From Forficula auricularia (lineage: Eukaryota > Arthropoda > Insecta > Dermaptera > Forficulidae), in the NCBI GenBank assembly GCA_024734495.1, contig JALMQS010000681.1, positions 7,659,542 through 7,723,541 on the forward strand: 64,000 nucleotides of DNA. Reading direction: 5' to 3'. Positions 20,701 to 28,089 of the stretch are shown piece after piece. The stretch's first letter is position 1, and each line of letters starts with the position of its first letter. The notes beneath the pieces are model-generated. The model was not told the origin of the DNA and did no database searches. It was given only the letters and a program-made list of their open reading frames with translations. The translations under genes were made by a program, and so were the position numbers.

Positions 20701-22753
20701 CTGTGGAGGAGGAAGGGATCATTTTATTTGTTTCTCTTCATTGACCCCTTGAAACCCTGAAGAAGGAGGGAAGAATCCTCCGAAATGTCGGTTTGAAAGG
20801 AAAGGAGGAAGGGATTCAATATATTACACCTTATTTGGATATGTGTTAATTTTTTCTTTCCTCACTTCCCCTGGGCTGCTTTCCATTACTTTTAATTAAA
20901 AGTTCTAACAGTCCGTCACTCTCCAGAGAAAATTTCGTACAAATAATATATAGTATATGAAAAAAAAATATATAAAAATAACTTAAAATGATATGAGATA
21001 TAATCAAATAAACATGTTACCTCGCCTACATTAGCGCGGGTTAGAACTTCTTTCTCGGAGGCTAATGCACTGTCGAATTCATGGATAAGTTCATCTTCAG
21101 TCCAGGCGTTTGTAGAGGTGATGGGCCTGGCCTGGAGAATCCATAATTGACCCTTATTGATGTCCAAAGCCCACTCAATGTCCCTTGCGTCACCGAACAT
21201 GGACTCGAAACAAGCACCAGTTGCAGCCAAGAGAAGAATTTCTATTTCGCTAATACACAACTTACAACTTGCTGAGAGTGGAACATCTTCCGAACGAGTT
21301 CCGGATATTTGTTCTTCGTCGGAGATCTCATCAGGGTCCTGAGCTACGATCTGATGTAACTTTGTGCCTATAATTCGGTTTGAAATGGAGAAATTTCCTC
21401 GCCAATCGCGATGAACTTCAATCGTGTCGGGTTCAGCTGAAGCAGAAACTACACTCTGAAAATCAACGAAATTGAAATAGATTTAATAAGGGTAGAGAAA
21501 AGTAATTATTAATACAAGACGAATATTAATAATGGTCTAAGAAAACAAGCCAAAAGAAATTTATTTATTTCCTATTTTGTTGGGTATCCATTTCAAGAAA
21601 TATAATCTGAAGTTAGTTTTGAAAATCGTAAAAAATTCAACGATTAGTTAGTACTAGAGTCGTTAAAAAATTCGGTTCTTGTTTATTTAAAAAACTTTCG
21701 ATATCATAAAAAAAAAATAATAAATTACTGGGGCCACTTTCTTAATCACAAGATTGAATTAATAGAACAGTTAAATTAAAATTAGAGAATAAGGAAAAAA
21801 AATTATTATAGACAAAAGGATCACCCGGAGCTCGAATTCGGGATCCTCAACAGTAAGACACTGAGCTTATGTTTAACCAATACCTAATGTCTATATAAAA
21901 GATGGAATTTCAATTAAACATTTAATCTCTTTCTTCATTCACTTATTAAATTAGTTTATTTTACTATATTTCGAAAGGAAAAAAGAACAATTAAACCTCT
22001 CCAAGACCATAGTTGGCGGTGATAATCATTTTTGAAGGATCCCCGGTCACAGGGTGATTCGTGAAGAGAACTCCAGCAGCACGAGGGAACACCATTGATT
22101 GGACCACAACAGCCATAGAAGAATCGAGTCCGATTGGCTGACCATGACGCCGACGATAAATGATTGCTTTCTCCGAATAGAGAGAGGCCCAACAGGCAAG
22201 AACAGCAGAAAATAAGGGTTCTGCGCGAAGAGGAACTCCTAAGAAAGTGTCATTCTGACCAGCAGCTGAAACATCCTTAAGTGAAACAATCAATTAAATT
22301 TTGGGTCGATAAAAATAAAAAATGATGGAGGGAAAGATTATTTATCAAAAGACTTACAACAGAGTCTTCTCCGAGGGCGGAGGATCGCACAGCGACGCAA
22401 AGTGTGTCGTCTGGCAGTAGATTATGAAGAGCTTGAGCAAAAGCAGATTCCACTTTGGAACAGAAAGTCGATTCACGGATAAGTCGATTCGCCTTCAAGC
22501 AATTGCTCGATAAATCTTTTTCTGAAGTTTCAGCGAGAGCCCGGATCGCTTCTTTCACTTCGGGATTCGCATTCAAATGAGCCTCAAGTGCACGCGGCGT
22601 AAGACAAAACCCACCAGGCACTTGTAACTAAAAAAATAAATGTTAAGTTAATTATTTTTTCTTTTTTGTGCATTTTCCCTCTCTTACTTTTGAGAAACGC
22701 TTAAAAAGATTCTTACAACAGGGCTTTCAGTATGCTCTAAGCTAAACATATAT
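5587..22753 (-). CDS. PEP synthase / rifampin-phosphotransferase-like enzyme, gene 1 (spliced, 5' end in gap)
   Basis: Spliced gene read from high to low coordinates. Coding exons: 22753-22717 (partial), 22627-22358, 22275-21997, 21455-21021, 17300-17109, 14827-14636, 14562-14449, 11509-11253, 9426-9049, 8578-8494, 7603-7381, 5732-5587. All introns are GT/AG and all junctions keep frame, giving 856 residues plus the partial exon. The domain order is ATP-grasp (VPGGF, VRSSALGED, AGQNDTFLG, GLGESVVS, LQARPITS), a central domain starting at TRANVGE|VMP, and a C-terminal phosphohistidine domain with GGLISHGAVVAREYGLP. Such enzymes pass the beta phosphate of ATP to a swivelling histidine and then to a small substrate (pyruvate in PEP synthase, rifampin in RPH). 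The LISHG histidine motif resembles RPH more than PPDK. Bacterial RPH is about 870 residues, so only the first 20-40 residues, probably with the GGKG motif, are missing in the gap. The substrate is unknown. Confidence 0.9.
6461..7061. mobile_element. hAT-type MITE with TGCAT-rich interior (copy 1), intron of gene 1
   Basis: The ends are TAGAGACCGGATTC and ATCCGGTCTCTA, with flanking TTTATCAG (6453-6460) and GTTATCAG (7062-7069), an 8-bp duplication with one mismatch. The interior is full of TGCATATTT repeats on both strands, the subterminal repeat pattern of hAT elements. A second copy is at 39310-39773. Confidence 0.85.
7381..7603 (-). CDS. Gene 1 exon: phosphohistidine domain with catalytic His
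   Basis: 223 bases, starting at phase 0 after TTTTAG and ending CAT-G|GTAATC. It encodes the swivelling domain core: GTVRGRACVV, QGDILITYSTDIGWSPYF, then GLVTELGGLISH. The His is the phosphorylated residue of PEP-utilising enzymes, and the exon stops one base after its codon. The TDIGWSPYF and TELGGLISHG blocks are also identical or nearly so in gene 2, the strongest conservation between the copies. Confidence 0.93.
8119..8266. mobile_element. Short hAT-type MITE, family C (GGGGTGAACCGCGA ends), copy 1
   Basis: 148 bases with inverted ends (GAGGAGTGAACCGCGA and TCGCGGTTCACCCCTCG) and a perfect 8-bp duplication TCTAATAC at 8111-8118 and 8267-8274. Other copies are at 56697-56841 and 57814-57940, also with 8-bp duplications. 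It is too small to code; hAT class is assigned from the duplication length. Confidence 0.85.
8494..8578 (-). CDS. Gene 1 exon: linker to the phosphohistidine domain
   Basis: 85 bases, the same length as its counterpart in gene 2. It reads AWRRQRYYKNWNKFKFPEL..IGIPQFIK between a CAG acceptor and a GTATAC donor; the first base completes a Lys codon from the previous exon (LID-K-AW). The pattern AW-K/R-RQ-x-Y-x-K-W-x-K/L-F/I-x-FP is conserved in gene 2. Confidence 0.88.
9049..9426 (-). CDS. Gene 1 exon: central substrate-domain C-terminal part
   Basis: 378 bases, starting in an Arg codon (AG|A) and ending in a Lys codon at donor GTGAGT. It encodes CLNEMEFASETWKMNPEQV and later REGYLRFAQLLVRKGRLP and VWHLTHTELGQL. 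In bacterial homologues this is the helical part of the central domain (an E-x-RE..-Y-hydrophobic stretch followed by DIF/WHLT-like words before the His domain). The middle of the exon varies in length between the two genes (378 against 387 bases). Confidence 0.9.
9800..10670 (+). pseudogene. Broken non-LTR retrotransposon reverse transcriptase, antisense in a gene 1 intron
   Basis: In shifting plus-strand frames it reads GVRQSDSLSPLLFDLIMDKI (palm motif), then GVCYADDVVL with the catalytic YADD, then KVRIYKTCIRPVLTYAAETR and LLRTTEMRIIRAI, the usual C-terminal words of insect LINE polymerases. At least two stops and frame changes break it. A GAA/GAT microsatellite tail (about 10635-10660) marks the 3' end. 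The 5' end is truncated. The clade (RTE or Jockey/CR1-like) cannot be fixed by eye. Confidence 0.85.
11253..11509 (-). CDS. Gene 1 exon: central domain (GRTxxWLxxxRP...RHGHR)
   Basis: 257 bases, identical in length and phase to the gene 2 exon 37742-37998. It encodes IILVSFLANSKQEI, GPELATAPSGRTQEWLRQHR and ALDQFLDRHGHR. The RHGHR end is the substrate-domain hallmark 'F-L-x-x-(H/Y)-G-H-R', conserved in PEP synthase and RPH relatives. The donor is GTAGTT after CAT-AG; the next exon supplies the A of the Arg codon. Confidence 0.92.
11640..11920. mobile_element. Probable hAT-like MITE fragment
   Basis: A left block CAAGGGTGGTTAACCTGCGGC and GCGGCCCGC is mirrored by GCGGGCCGCCTGCC near 11880, with an AT-rich interior. 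This resembles the 'gtccaac...gcggcccgc' elements at 49854 and 54717. The ends and target duplication were not resolved. Confidence 0.35.
11950..13136. other. Intron sequence without recognised features
   Basis: AT-rich intron of gene 1. A short GC-richer patch at 12530-12650 has no clear frame. Nothing supportable was seen. Confidence 0.4.
13137..14344. mobile_element. Long-TIR DNA element with helix-turn-helix relic
   Basis: The two arms (about 13137-13520 and 13960-14344) are inverted copies nearly 390 bases long, starting TACCGGGTGTGTTTTTTATC and ending CACCCGGTA with TA at each edge. The unpaired centre (13700-13860) reads in one frame VEDRIKMVLIYVVNVEEVLR then NAGRFPNRNTPSQASFY and a stop. 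This matches the N-terminal HTH region (DUF4817-type) of Tc1/mariner-like transposases of insects. The element is therefore a deletion derivative that keeps part of the transposase N-terminus. Confidence 0.75.
14449..14562 (-). CDS. Gene 1 exon: central domain, 38 codons
   Basis: 114 bases, phase 0 at both ends, same as gene 2 exon 38058-38171. It reads HLDDDLVSFYKYLDENLVLY to KTSQSSSFSQ before donor GTATGT. The acceptor GATAG is weak, and was chosen because the gene 2 alignment (ISNDDLVSF) fixes the start. Confidence 0.85.
14636..14827 (-). CDS. Gene 1 exon: central domain, 64 codons
   Basis: 192 bases, phase 0 to 0, the same size as gene 2 exon 38242-38433. It encodes INFMTTLGNVLLTQEIHDLG and IERHGSMKPMNKLALLLK. 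The I/V-ERxGSMK core is shared with gene 2. The acceptor is TTTTTCAG and the donor GTATGATA. Confidence 0.9.
14925..15510. mobile_element. Family P repeat, truncated copy (TTTACCATAC..GTATGG ends)
   Basis: It starts ACTTTACCATACAGGGTATG and runs through a GTTAGTCTGTTAGTTAG microsatellite-like stretch and GTGGACGAGCTAGCTCAAAAAC. It lacks the far end. Full-length relatives are at 15800-16496, 30040-30735 and 38545-39248, with a further fragment at 23226-23480. Non-coding and probably a MITE. Confidence 0.7.
15800..16496. mobile_element. Family P repeat, near full-length copy
   Basis: Same sequence order as the preceding copy and ends near GGTAAAGTCAAGTGGATGGCC, the far terminus seen in inverse at 30040 and 38550. 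The shared ends ACTTTACCATA and its inverse define short terminal inverted repeats. The two copies lie in direct orientation only 300 bases apart. Confidence 0.7.
16497..17108. other. Intron sequence with simple repeats
   Basis: Contains a run of 11 G near 16645-16655, a TA microsatellite at about 16698-16720, and a small inverted repeat (16855-17010, the words CGAGTATC..AGTTTTTTTGATG and the inverse). No gene seen. Confidence 0.45.
17109..17300 (-). CDS. Gene 1 exon: start of the central domain
   Basis: 192 bases, phase 0 to 0. It opens VMPNACTALTLSISKIGL directly after the previous exon's TRANVGE, recreating the family word 'ANVGEV-x-P-x-x-x-T-x-L-T' that joins the ATP-grasp domain to the central domain. 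It ends TMQEK at donor GTAGCT. Gene 2 exon 44734-44928 is three bases longer. Confidence 0.9.
17430..18090 (+). pseudogene. 3' end of a non-LTR retrotransposon with AT-rich tail
   Basis: A plus-strand frame at 17469-17801 reads YLKVRYLMRFVHRILISGSP and later RSRALVCPRHQTA, FEITAPRLWN and AARFLR, the conserved C-terminal words of insect LINE polymerases. The stop at 17799-17801 is followed by a long TTTTGTATTTTATAT tandem tract (17830-18000) and an AATAAA-rich end. Only the 3' end is present; it is antisense in a gene 1 intron. Confidence 0.75.
18350..20000. mobile_element. Long-TIR foldback element hosting a LINE insertion
   Basis: The arms at 18350-18610 and 19735-20000 are inverted copies, sharing for example AAACAAAAATTT near the tips and GAAAACAGCTTC/GAAGCTGTTTTC at the inner edge. 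Between them lies an unrelated minus-strand LINE fragment (18735-19718), so the LINE probably inserted into the foldback loop. No transposase is visible. Confidence 0.75.
18735..19718 (-). pseudogene. 5'-truncated Jockey/CR1-like retrotransposon (RT palm to C-terminus)
   Basis: An open minus-strand frame of about 258 codons from near 19716 to 18942 begins LFLIYINDLIDQTANPTHCY with YADD directly after, the RT active site. It continues with LGVSVASDLSWNEHI, RKIGFLFRSKR, KAQIRPCLEYGSHLWRGAS and LFYRYYHGRCSDEIKS. These are the thumb and C-terminal words of Jockey/CR1-type polymerases. The run of A at about 18727-18737 is the poly-A tail. The long open frame suggests a fairly recent insertion. It is in the same orientation as gene 1, inside an intron. 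Confidence 0.88.
20313..20902. repeat. Near-complete inverted repeat (foldback) with hammerhead-like motifs in both arms
   Basis: The left arm (20313-20560) and right arm (20645-20902) are almost exact inverse copies: AAAGTAATGGAAGACAGCCC is mirrored near the right end, then the TATTTGGATATGTG block, the CTGAAGAAGG..CCTCCGAAA block, and AACACTGCTGTGG. It lies between two gene 1 exons. No target duplication was resolved. Confidence 0.85.
20412..20464 (-). ncRNA. Hammerhead-ribozyme-like motif in the foldback, left arm
   Basis: Minus-strand order: TGAAACC, CTGAAGA (20455-20449), an extra A, GGAGG-AAGAAT-CCTCC as helix II, GAAA (20431-20428), CGTC, then GGTTTGA. GGTTT pairs with AAACC as helix I. 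GAAACGTC gives a two-base helix III without a loop, and the cleavage residue is C at 20424 followed by G. GTC cleavage and the ACGT self-complementary helix III are features of minimal Penelope-type hammerheads that work as dimers. The mirrored right-arm copy (plus strand, core 20757-20763) has AUGU in place of ACGU. Confidence 0.5.
21021..21455 (-). CDS. Gene 1 exon: ATP-grasp domain, C-terminal half
   Basis: 435 bases, 145 codons, phase 0 to 0. It starts SVVSASAEPDTIEV right after the previous exon's GLGE, restoring the family word GLGESVVSG-like. Later come FGDARDIEWALD and LWILQARPITS, where the acidic D-I-E-W and the QARP loop contribute to ATP and metal binding in this family. It ends VLTRANVGE at donor GTAACA, the boundary with the central domain. 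An acidic insertion (QDPDEISDEEQIS) sits in the middle. Confidence 0.93.
21456..21996. other. Gene 1 intron with polylinker-like patch
   Basis: AT-rich intron of 541 bases. At 21825-21846 a GC-rich run carries SacI, EcoRI and BamHI recognition sites within 20 bases; see findings. Otherwise nothing was seen. Confidence 0.5.
21997..22275 (-). CDS. Gene 1 exon: ATP-grasp domain, middle
   Basis: 279 bases, 93 codons, phase 0 to 0. It opens DVSAAGQNDTFLGVP, equivalent to the 'SFAGQ-x-x-T-x-L-x-V' nucleotide-binding loop of PPDK/PPS enzymes. Then CWASLYSEKAIIYRRRHG, VVVQSMVFPRAAGVLFT and HPVTGDPSKMIITANYGLGE, all standard words of the domain (VQ-M-V..-AGV-x-F-T, GD). The donor after GGAGAG is GTTTAA. 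Confidence 0.94.
22358..22627 (-). CDS. Gene 1 exon: ATP-grasp domain, N-terminal part
   Basis: 270 bases, 90 codons. It begins LQVPGGFCLTPRALEAH, the 'VPxGF-x-x-T' motif near the N-terminus of PPDK-like enzymes, and ends LCVAVRSSALGEDSV, containing the VRSS-A-x-x-ED motif whose Arg contacts ATP phosphates. The acceptor is TTTTTTTAG and the donor GTAAGT. Confidence 0.93.
22717..22753 (-). CDS. Gene 1 partial exon running into the assembly gap
   Basis: The frame SLEHTESPV ends at a consensus-like donor (GTT|GTAAGA) and joins in phase to LQVPGGF. This gives a plausible run into the VPxGF motif, where homologues have a GGKG-x-x-L segment 15-25 residues earlier. The other side is lost in N at 22754. 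An acceptor-like TTTAG lies near the visible edge, so a very short exon cannot be excluded. Confidence 0.5.
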
Positions 22754-22853
22754 NNNNNNNNNNNNNNNNNNNNNNNNNNNNNNNNNNNNNNNNNNNNNNN
22801 NNNNNNNNNNNNNNNNNNNNNNNNNNNNNNNNNNNNNNNNNNNNNNNNNNNNN
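22754..22853. other. Assembly gap (100 N)
   Basis: Exactly 100 N, the conventional size for an unknown gap. The true length is unknown and it probably hides the first coding exon(s) and promoter side of gene 1. Confidence 0.95.
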
Positions 22854-23225
22854 CAAAATAAATTCTTGAATGTTTTATTGAATTAAATAAATACATTTCT
22901 TTATAAAAACAATATCAAAACCTTCAATGAAAAATTAAAACGTTTTGGAAGATTTCAATTGGAAATTTTTAATTTAGTTTTATTTTATGTAAGAATTATC
23001 TTTAGAAACTTTTTGATTTTGAGATTGTTTTATAATCACGATTTGTAGTTCAGAGTTCTTCAGTCTCAAATAATATCCACGGGTATAAGTATTTCGTGGC
23101 ACTGATGACTATATACACGTATCAAGAAGAAGACACACAACTTATACTTTAACGAATATGTGTATAACGTTGTAGTGGGGTGGATGGCTAGTCCAAGTCC
23201 GAAATAGATTATTATAACAATTTTT
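22854..23225. other. Region upstream of gene 1 without recognised exon
   Basis: AT-rich with no coding signal. If the first exon of gene 1 is not in the gap it should be here or a little higher, but none was found. Confidence 0.4.
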
Positions 23226-23480
23226 TACTTTACCATACAGGATATGGTCAAGTATTGTAATCGTGCATGAAAAAACTGGTTTTTTCCTTCTTTTTTTTCA
23301 AAATATCTCAAAAATGGCTGAAACTATTGTGATTAAAAAAATTGAGAGAAACCATGGCATTTCGCTCTACAAAAAAGCTCTAATAAGTGAACATCGAAAA
23401 AATTATAGTTTTCGAGAAAATAATTGTTTTGTCAAAATGTCTATTAGTCTGTTAGTCTAGTTGTGAGTATGTGCGTTACC
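23226..23480. mobile_element. Family P repeat, 5' fragment
   Basis: It begins TTTTACTTTACCATACAGGA and continues TATGGTCAAGTATTG..ATCGTGC as in the copies at 14925 and 15800, then stops after the GTTAGTCTGTTAGTC stretch. Confidence 0.7.
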
Positions 23481-23899
23481 AAATTTTGTATCATTGGGCT
23501 TCTTTTACATTTATGTTTATAGGTAATATTTGATAGTCGAACCAAGGACGGCAATTTTGTATTTAGTATTGACTTATAGTTAGATAGGTATATAAAAATT
23601 ACAAGTATAAAAATTTTTTTAAAATAAGATGATGAAAATACCTTTTAGTGAATCAATTTTCTTTCTTTTGCGTCTGTTCAAATAAAATAATGCAAAAATA
23701 AAAACTGGAACAGACAAAATTACTTTTGTATACGAAATGAAATTATTTTTGAAATGCATTTTCATTTTCCAATTAGAGAAGAGAGCGTAAACAAATTTAT
23801 CTATTGGGAGGCATTAAATATAGAAGCGTAGAGGGAATATTAACAACTTGACTCGATAAATGTAGAGCAGCGAATGAACCTCTGACAGAGCAAGCATGT

Positions 23900-25140
23900 A
23901 CGCCAGTGGCGTAGCCAGAAAATTTTCATGGGGGCGGGGTCAATCCTCAAAGCAAAATATATAGTGGGAATATTTTTTTATTAAAACAAATAGGTACTTC
24001 AAGAAATTAAAAATGAACAAAATTTTTGGTTAAACATATTAGCCCAGTAAATAGGGGTGTTTCACCTTATACATTAATTACGGAAAAATATTTTTTCTAG
24101 GATCGTTTGGTATGGTGTGGGTATGCCAAATCTAAGTTTGCGACTTCGAAAGTGTGGGGGACAACTTTTGGGGGCCGAAAAACCTCGAAATTTACGAACT
24201 TTTTTCAGTTTTTCGCTTATAACTCTAAAACGGTCCATATTTATAATATATATAAATATATATAAAGTTTCATCTTAATTGAATAATAGTAACCCGTGCC
24301 GCAATGAAGTTGAAGTTTTGAAAAACCGCAATTTTTTCAAAAAGTCGCAGTTTTTCCTTCATAAAATGAAAACCACTCATCCTAGAAACTTTTTTTCTAT
24401 CTCATTCACTAGGAAATTTTATTGACTTGAACGTGTACTTGGAGCACTTGTTTGATAAATCTCTTAGATTTATAGATATCCAGAATTTTCCGGATAGGAT
24501 ATGATCCGAATCCTCAAAAGTGTCATGGAAATGCTGGATATCTATAAATCTAAGAGATTTATCAAACAAGTGCTCCAAGTACACGTTCAAGTCAATAAAA
24601 TTTCCTAGAGAATGAGATAGAAATCAGGTTTCTAGGATGAGTGGTTTTCATTTTAAGAAGGAAAAACTTCGATTTTTGAAAAAATTAATCATTTCATGCA
24701 TGAAATGATCAATTTTTGATGAATAGTTTTCATTTATGAAGTAAAATCTGCGATTTTTTTGCAAAAAATTGCAGTTTTTCAAAACTTCAGCCTCATTGCG
24801 GAACGGGTTACTAACTTTGTTTGAATTTTAGCAAATTTAATCTAGTTTAAAAATGTATAGAGTGCTCTTGGTCGAAAACGTGCTCCTTCATGTTCAAACT
24901 GGGAAAAAATCGAAAAATGTGCGAGTTTTTGGGATAGTATTCAAATGTGATCCGGGGGCTGTTTTTGGATCCCCGTGAAGTACTTTTGCATTTGTTTTAA
25001 TAGACGCGAAATTGTGTCCTCTTTAATTTAATATAGGACTGTTATTTACAAAACAAGGACCGTTTTCGAGTTATAAGCGAAAAACTAGAAAAAGTCAGAA
25101 GATTTCGAGGTTTTTCGGCTACCAAAAGTTGTCCCCAACA
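23900..25140. mobile_element. Kilobase foldback element (copy 1) with a 200-base palindrome at its centre
   Basis: After GTGGCGTAGCCAGAAAATTTT the sequence folds on itself: the arm from about 24180 (CTCGAAATT...CGCTTATAACTC) is matched in inverse at about 25045-25120 (GAGTTATAAGCG...TTTCGAGG). The centre at 24405-24610 is almost a perfect palindrome around 24510, containing CTTGAACGTGTACTTGGAGC and its inverse. A diverged relative is at 58345-59470. No coding sequence. Confidence 0.8.
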
Positions 25141-26590
25141 AAGAGCTAAGTGAAGATCACAAGAAGAAGAAGAAGAAGCATCTGAGTTTAACCAGATTAA
25201 ATATAACTGATAACAAAATTATAATTTATTATGATATTAATATTCAATTATCTTTCGTAAATAAAATCTACTTAGGATTTTCGTTCATAAAAAATAAATC
25301 AATATACAGCAAAGGTGAAAAATAAAGGATTTACATTGCTTTGTTCAAAAGCCTTTCCAATTTTTTTCAATATTTTCCATAATTTGTTTATAGTAAGTAT
25401 TAATGGGTTAGCTAAAGAGCTAGTGATATGAACATGTTAAGTTATACCTATATATATTTTTTTAACTAAGATTTTTCACTGAAAGAACATGTCAGGCACA
25501 TGTTCATAATATTAACATATTATGTTGTTCTTTGGTTTTGATAAATAATTAACAGACACAGGTTTGAGATGATGTTATGTACCGCTCTTCAGTTGTAAAA
25601 GAAACTCCATGATAATATTACTTATCATCTCTTAATATAAATCAATAATAATATTTACTATCTATAAATAGAATTAAGTTTTATTTCTTATGTAAAGAAG
25701 ATAAAATTAATTATTTATTAAGTTCCATTAGGATTACGCAATAATATTTGATATTATATAATGAACTCATTAGAACTCTCTTGTTATGATGATATTTCGA
25801 TTAAATGGAAAGTTTTTTTTCTGATTCTAAAATAAGCTAGTGTTTCGCCAACAAGGGATGAATTTATAATATATTAATAGAAAGCATTTTGGAAGATTTA
25901 TCATATTTTTTAGACGAAATTTATTATAATTTAATTCATTTGCCAGGAGAATTTTACTATCGAGTTGACTAATTCGTGTACATTTTTCTAGCAGTGCATA
26001 TCTCTACCTGGCTGAAAGATTTCTTCTCTAGGGTTGTACCAACAGCTGTTTGGAACTGATTTGCCACGAGCTTTCATCAAGGACTCAGCATATTTTATTT
26101 CTCATTTTATGTATTTTTCAACCAGTTTTGAAATTTTATGCTATATAAAGCCCCAAAATCTAATAATTACTTCCTTATTTTAGATATACAAATATTGTAA
26201 GAACGTACTTTCTAATGGCTTCTGATCTAAATTAACAAAAACAAACAAGTAGGAGACAAGCTTAGCTCTCTAGATACATTAGCTTTTAATATAAAAGAAT
26301 TAAAAAAATTTTAGTTAAGATATATTAAAAAATAAGAAATTAAAATCTAGTTCAATTGGACTATTGCTTTGATTTCGATTTTGCATTGAGTTTCTCGGTC
26401 AACTTCGGTTCGATTCGCTTCCATTATCCTGAGCAAACCCACACGAAAAATGGGAAATCTATTTTAGCTATCTATTCAAGGAAGAAGTAGATCAGTTGTA
26501 AAGGGCATCTTTTATGTTGAACATATATCTTCTATAATTAGATAAGGTACTATGAAGTTTTTATAAGAATTATTTGTAAAATACAATTGA
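25141..26590. other. Intergenic AT-rich stretch
   Basis: A GAA microsatellite (25160-25176) ends the foldback element; beyond it only AT-rich sequence without frames or clear repeats was seen. Confidence 0.4.
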
Positions 26591-27410
26591 CATAGGTCCA
26601 AATATTGTTTTCTTAAAAAAGTTCAGTTAAATAATAGGGAACATAACTGTTAAGTGTTTTTTCTTTCATATTTTTAATCAAGAGTAAACACCCATCTCTA
26701 CGAGGTTTTATTTAACTCAACTTTTTTAAGAAAACAATAATTATTTGTGTTAAAATGAGGCAATTAAGAAACCTTAAGAACAACTGTTAACTAACAAGTT
26801 CTCGTAAGGAGAAAAAAGAAGGCTGTTAAAAAACCCAAAATCTTCTTGTCCTTAGGAATTATTTATTTAAAACTTGGAGACTGGAGTTGAGATTTTATTC
26901 GAATTGCAAAAGAAATGTAGATTTAATGTTACCAATGTACTATTCTAGAACTGAGGGTGAGTGGACTGTTTTGATTCTTAATTTGTATTTCAATTGTAAT
27001 GTTTATGTGATTGTGCCTTTTAGACTGAGGATGACGTAAAAGTGTCAGCCGAAACATGTTTTTTTTTTTTATAAATTTTATTAAACCAATTATTTTACAT
27101 TAATTAATGTATACATTGTATTTTTGCTTCGATTCCGGAGATTACTTCTCCACCATCGAGTGTCCTTATTTTTAATAAGAGGAAAAATCTAATTAGATAA
27201 AAAACCTCTTTTCCGATAATTATTTCAATTCCATTATTCCCCAATCAAGTCGATTGGTTATCCTCCTCCATCCAATCTCCTCTCCAACCGAAACATGTCT
27301 CCAAGTTTTAAATAAATAATTACTAAGGAGAAGAAGATTTTGGGGTTTTTTAACAGCTTTCTTTTTTCTCTTTAATTACCTCATTTTAACACAAATAATT
27401 AATATATCTT
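26590..27410. repeat. Nested inverted repeat containing one unit of the 200-base repeat
   Basis: AAAACTTGGAGA and AAACCCAAAATCTTCTTGTC near 26820-26885 are mirrored by GAAGAAGATTTTGGGGTTTT and TCTCCAAGTTTT at 27290-27345, and TGTTAAAATGAGG near 26745 is mirrored near 27375. The interior 27070-27290 is the inverse of the tandem unit seen three times at 62585-63260. A hammerhead-like CTGAGGA..GAAACATG stretch (27018-27052) is too irregular to call. Confidence 0.6.
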
Positions 27411-28089
27411 CTAATCTAAAGCATTAATTAATGATTTTACTCAAAGAACCTTTTATGTAGAGAATTAAGTTTTTCAAAAATTATTTTTCGAATTGTTTCG
27501 ATTAAGTTAATATATGTATTAGCCAATAAGAGAGATTAAAGATAAATTATCACCTTAAATTGAATAGTTTTTTAAATTTTCAAACCACAACTAATCTATT
27601 ACATATATTTTATTTTCAAAGGAAAACAAATAGAAAAAATGATTCTCTATTTATTTGGTTTGATTCATGAGTTCGACTTGCAATTGGCTGGCTTATTTTT
27701 TTTTTTTTATTCAAACTGATAGTTTTTTTTTATCTATAATTTTTTCGGCGCCACCATGGGATCGTTTGGATTTCTTGGGTGTAAAACCGCCCCTGAAAAT
27801 CATAAGAAAAAAATAAATATTGAGTTTGAGGTTGTGAATTATTCAGAAAAAGAATACTTTAATAAATCGCTTAATTATTGTTTAAGCAACGTTTCGTCCT
27901 TTGATTTTTGGATTCCTTTTAAGCAACGTTTCGTCCTTTGCTTTTTGGATTCATTAGGTTCAACAATTATAAGCATTTTTGCCATTAAATATTTATACAT
28001 TAGAGTTGATTAACAAGAAAAATTTGTGGACGTTTACTCTATATATTAAAATCATCATCATCATCATATTCATGAGCATCGAGTATAAA

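Noticed and set aside
24402..24590. 62-codon minus-strand frame
   Set aside because: It lies in the centre of a palindrome, where frames arise on both strands by symmetry.
27018..27052. CTGAGGA..GAAACATG as another hammerhead
   Set aside because: An unpaired GCC separates helix II from GAAA and the best stem would run into the core; helix I does not form with the following T-run.
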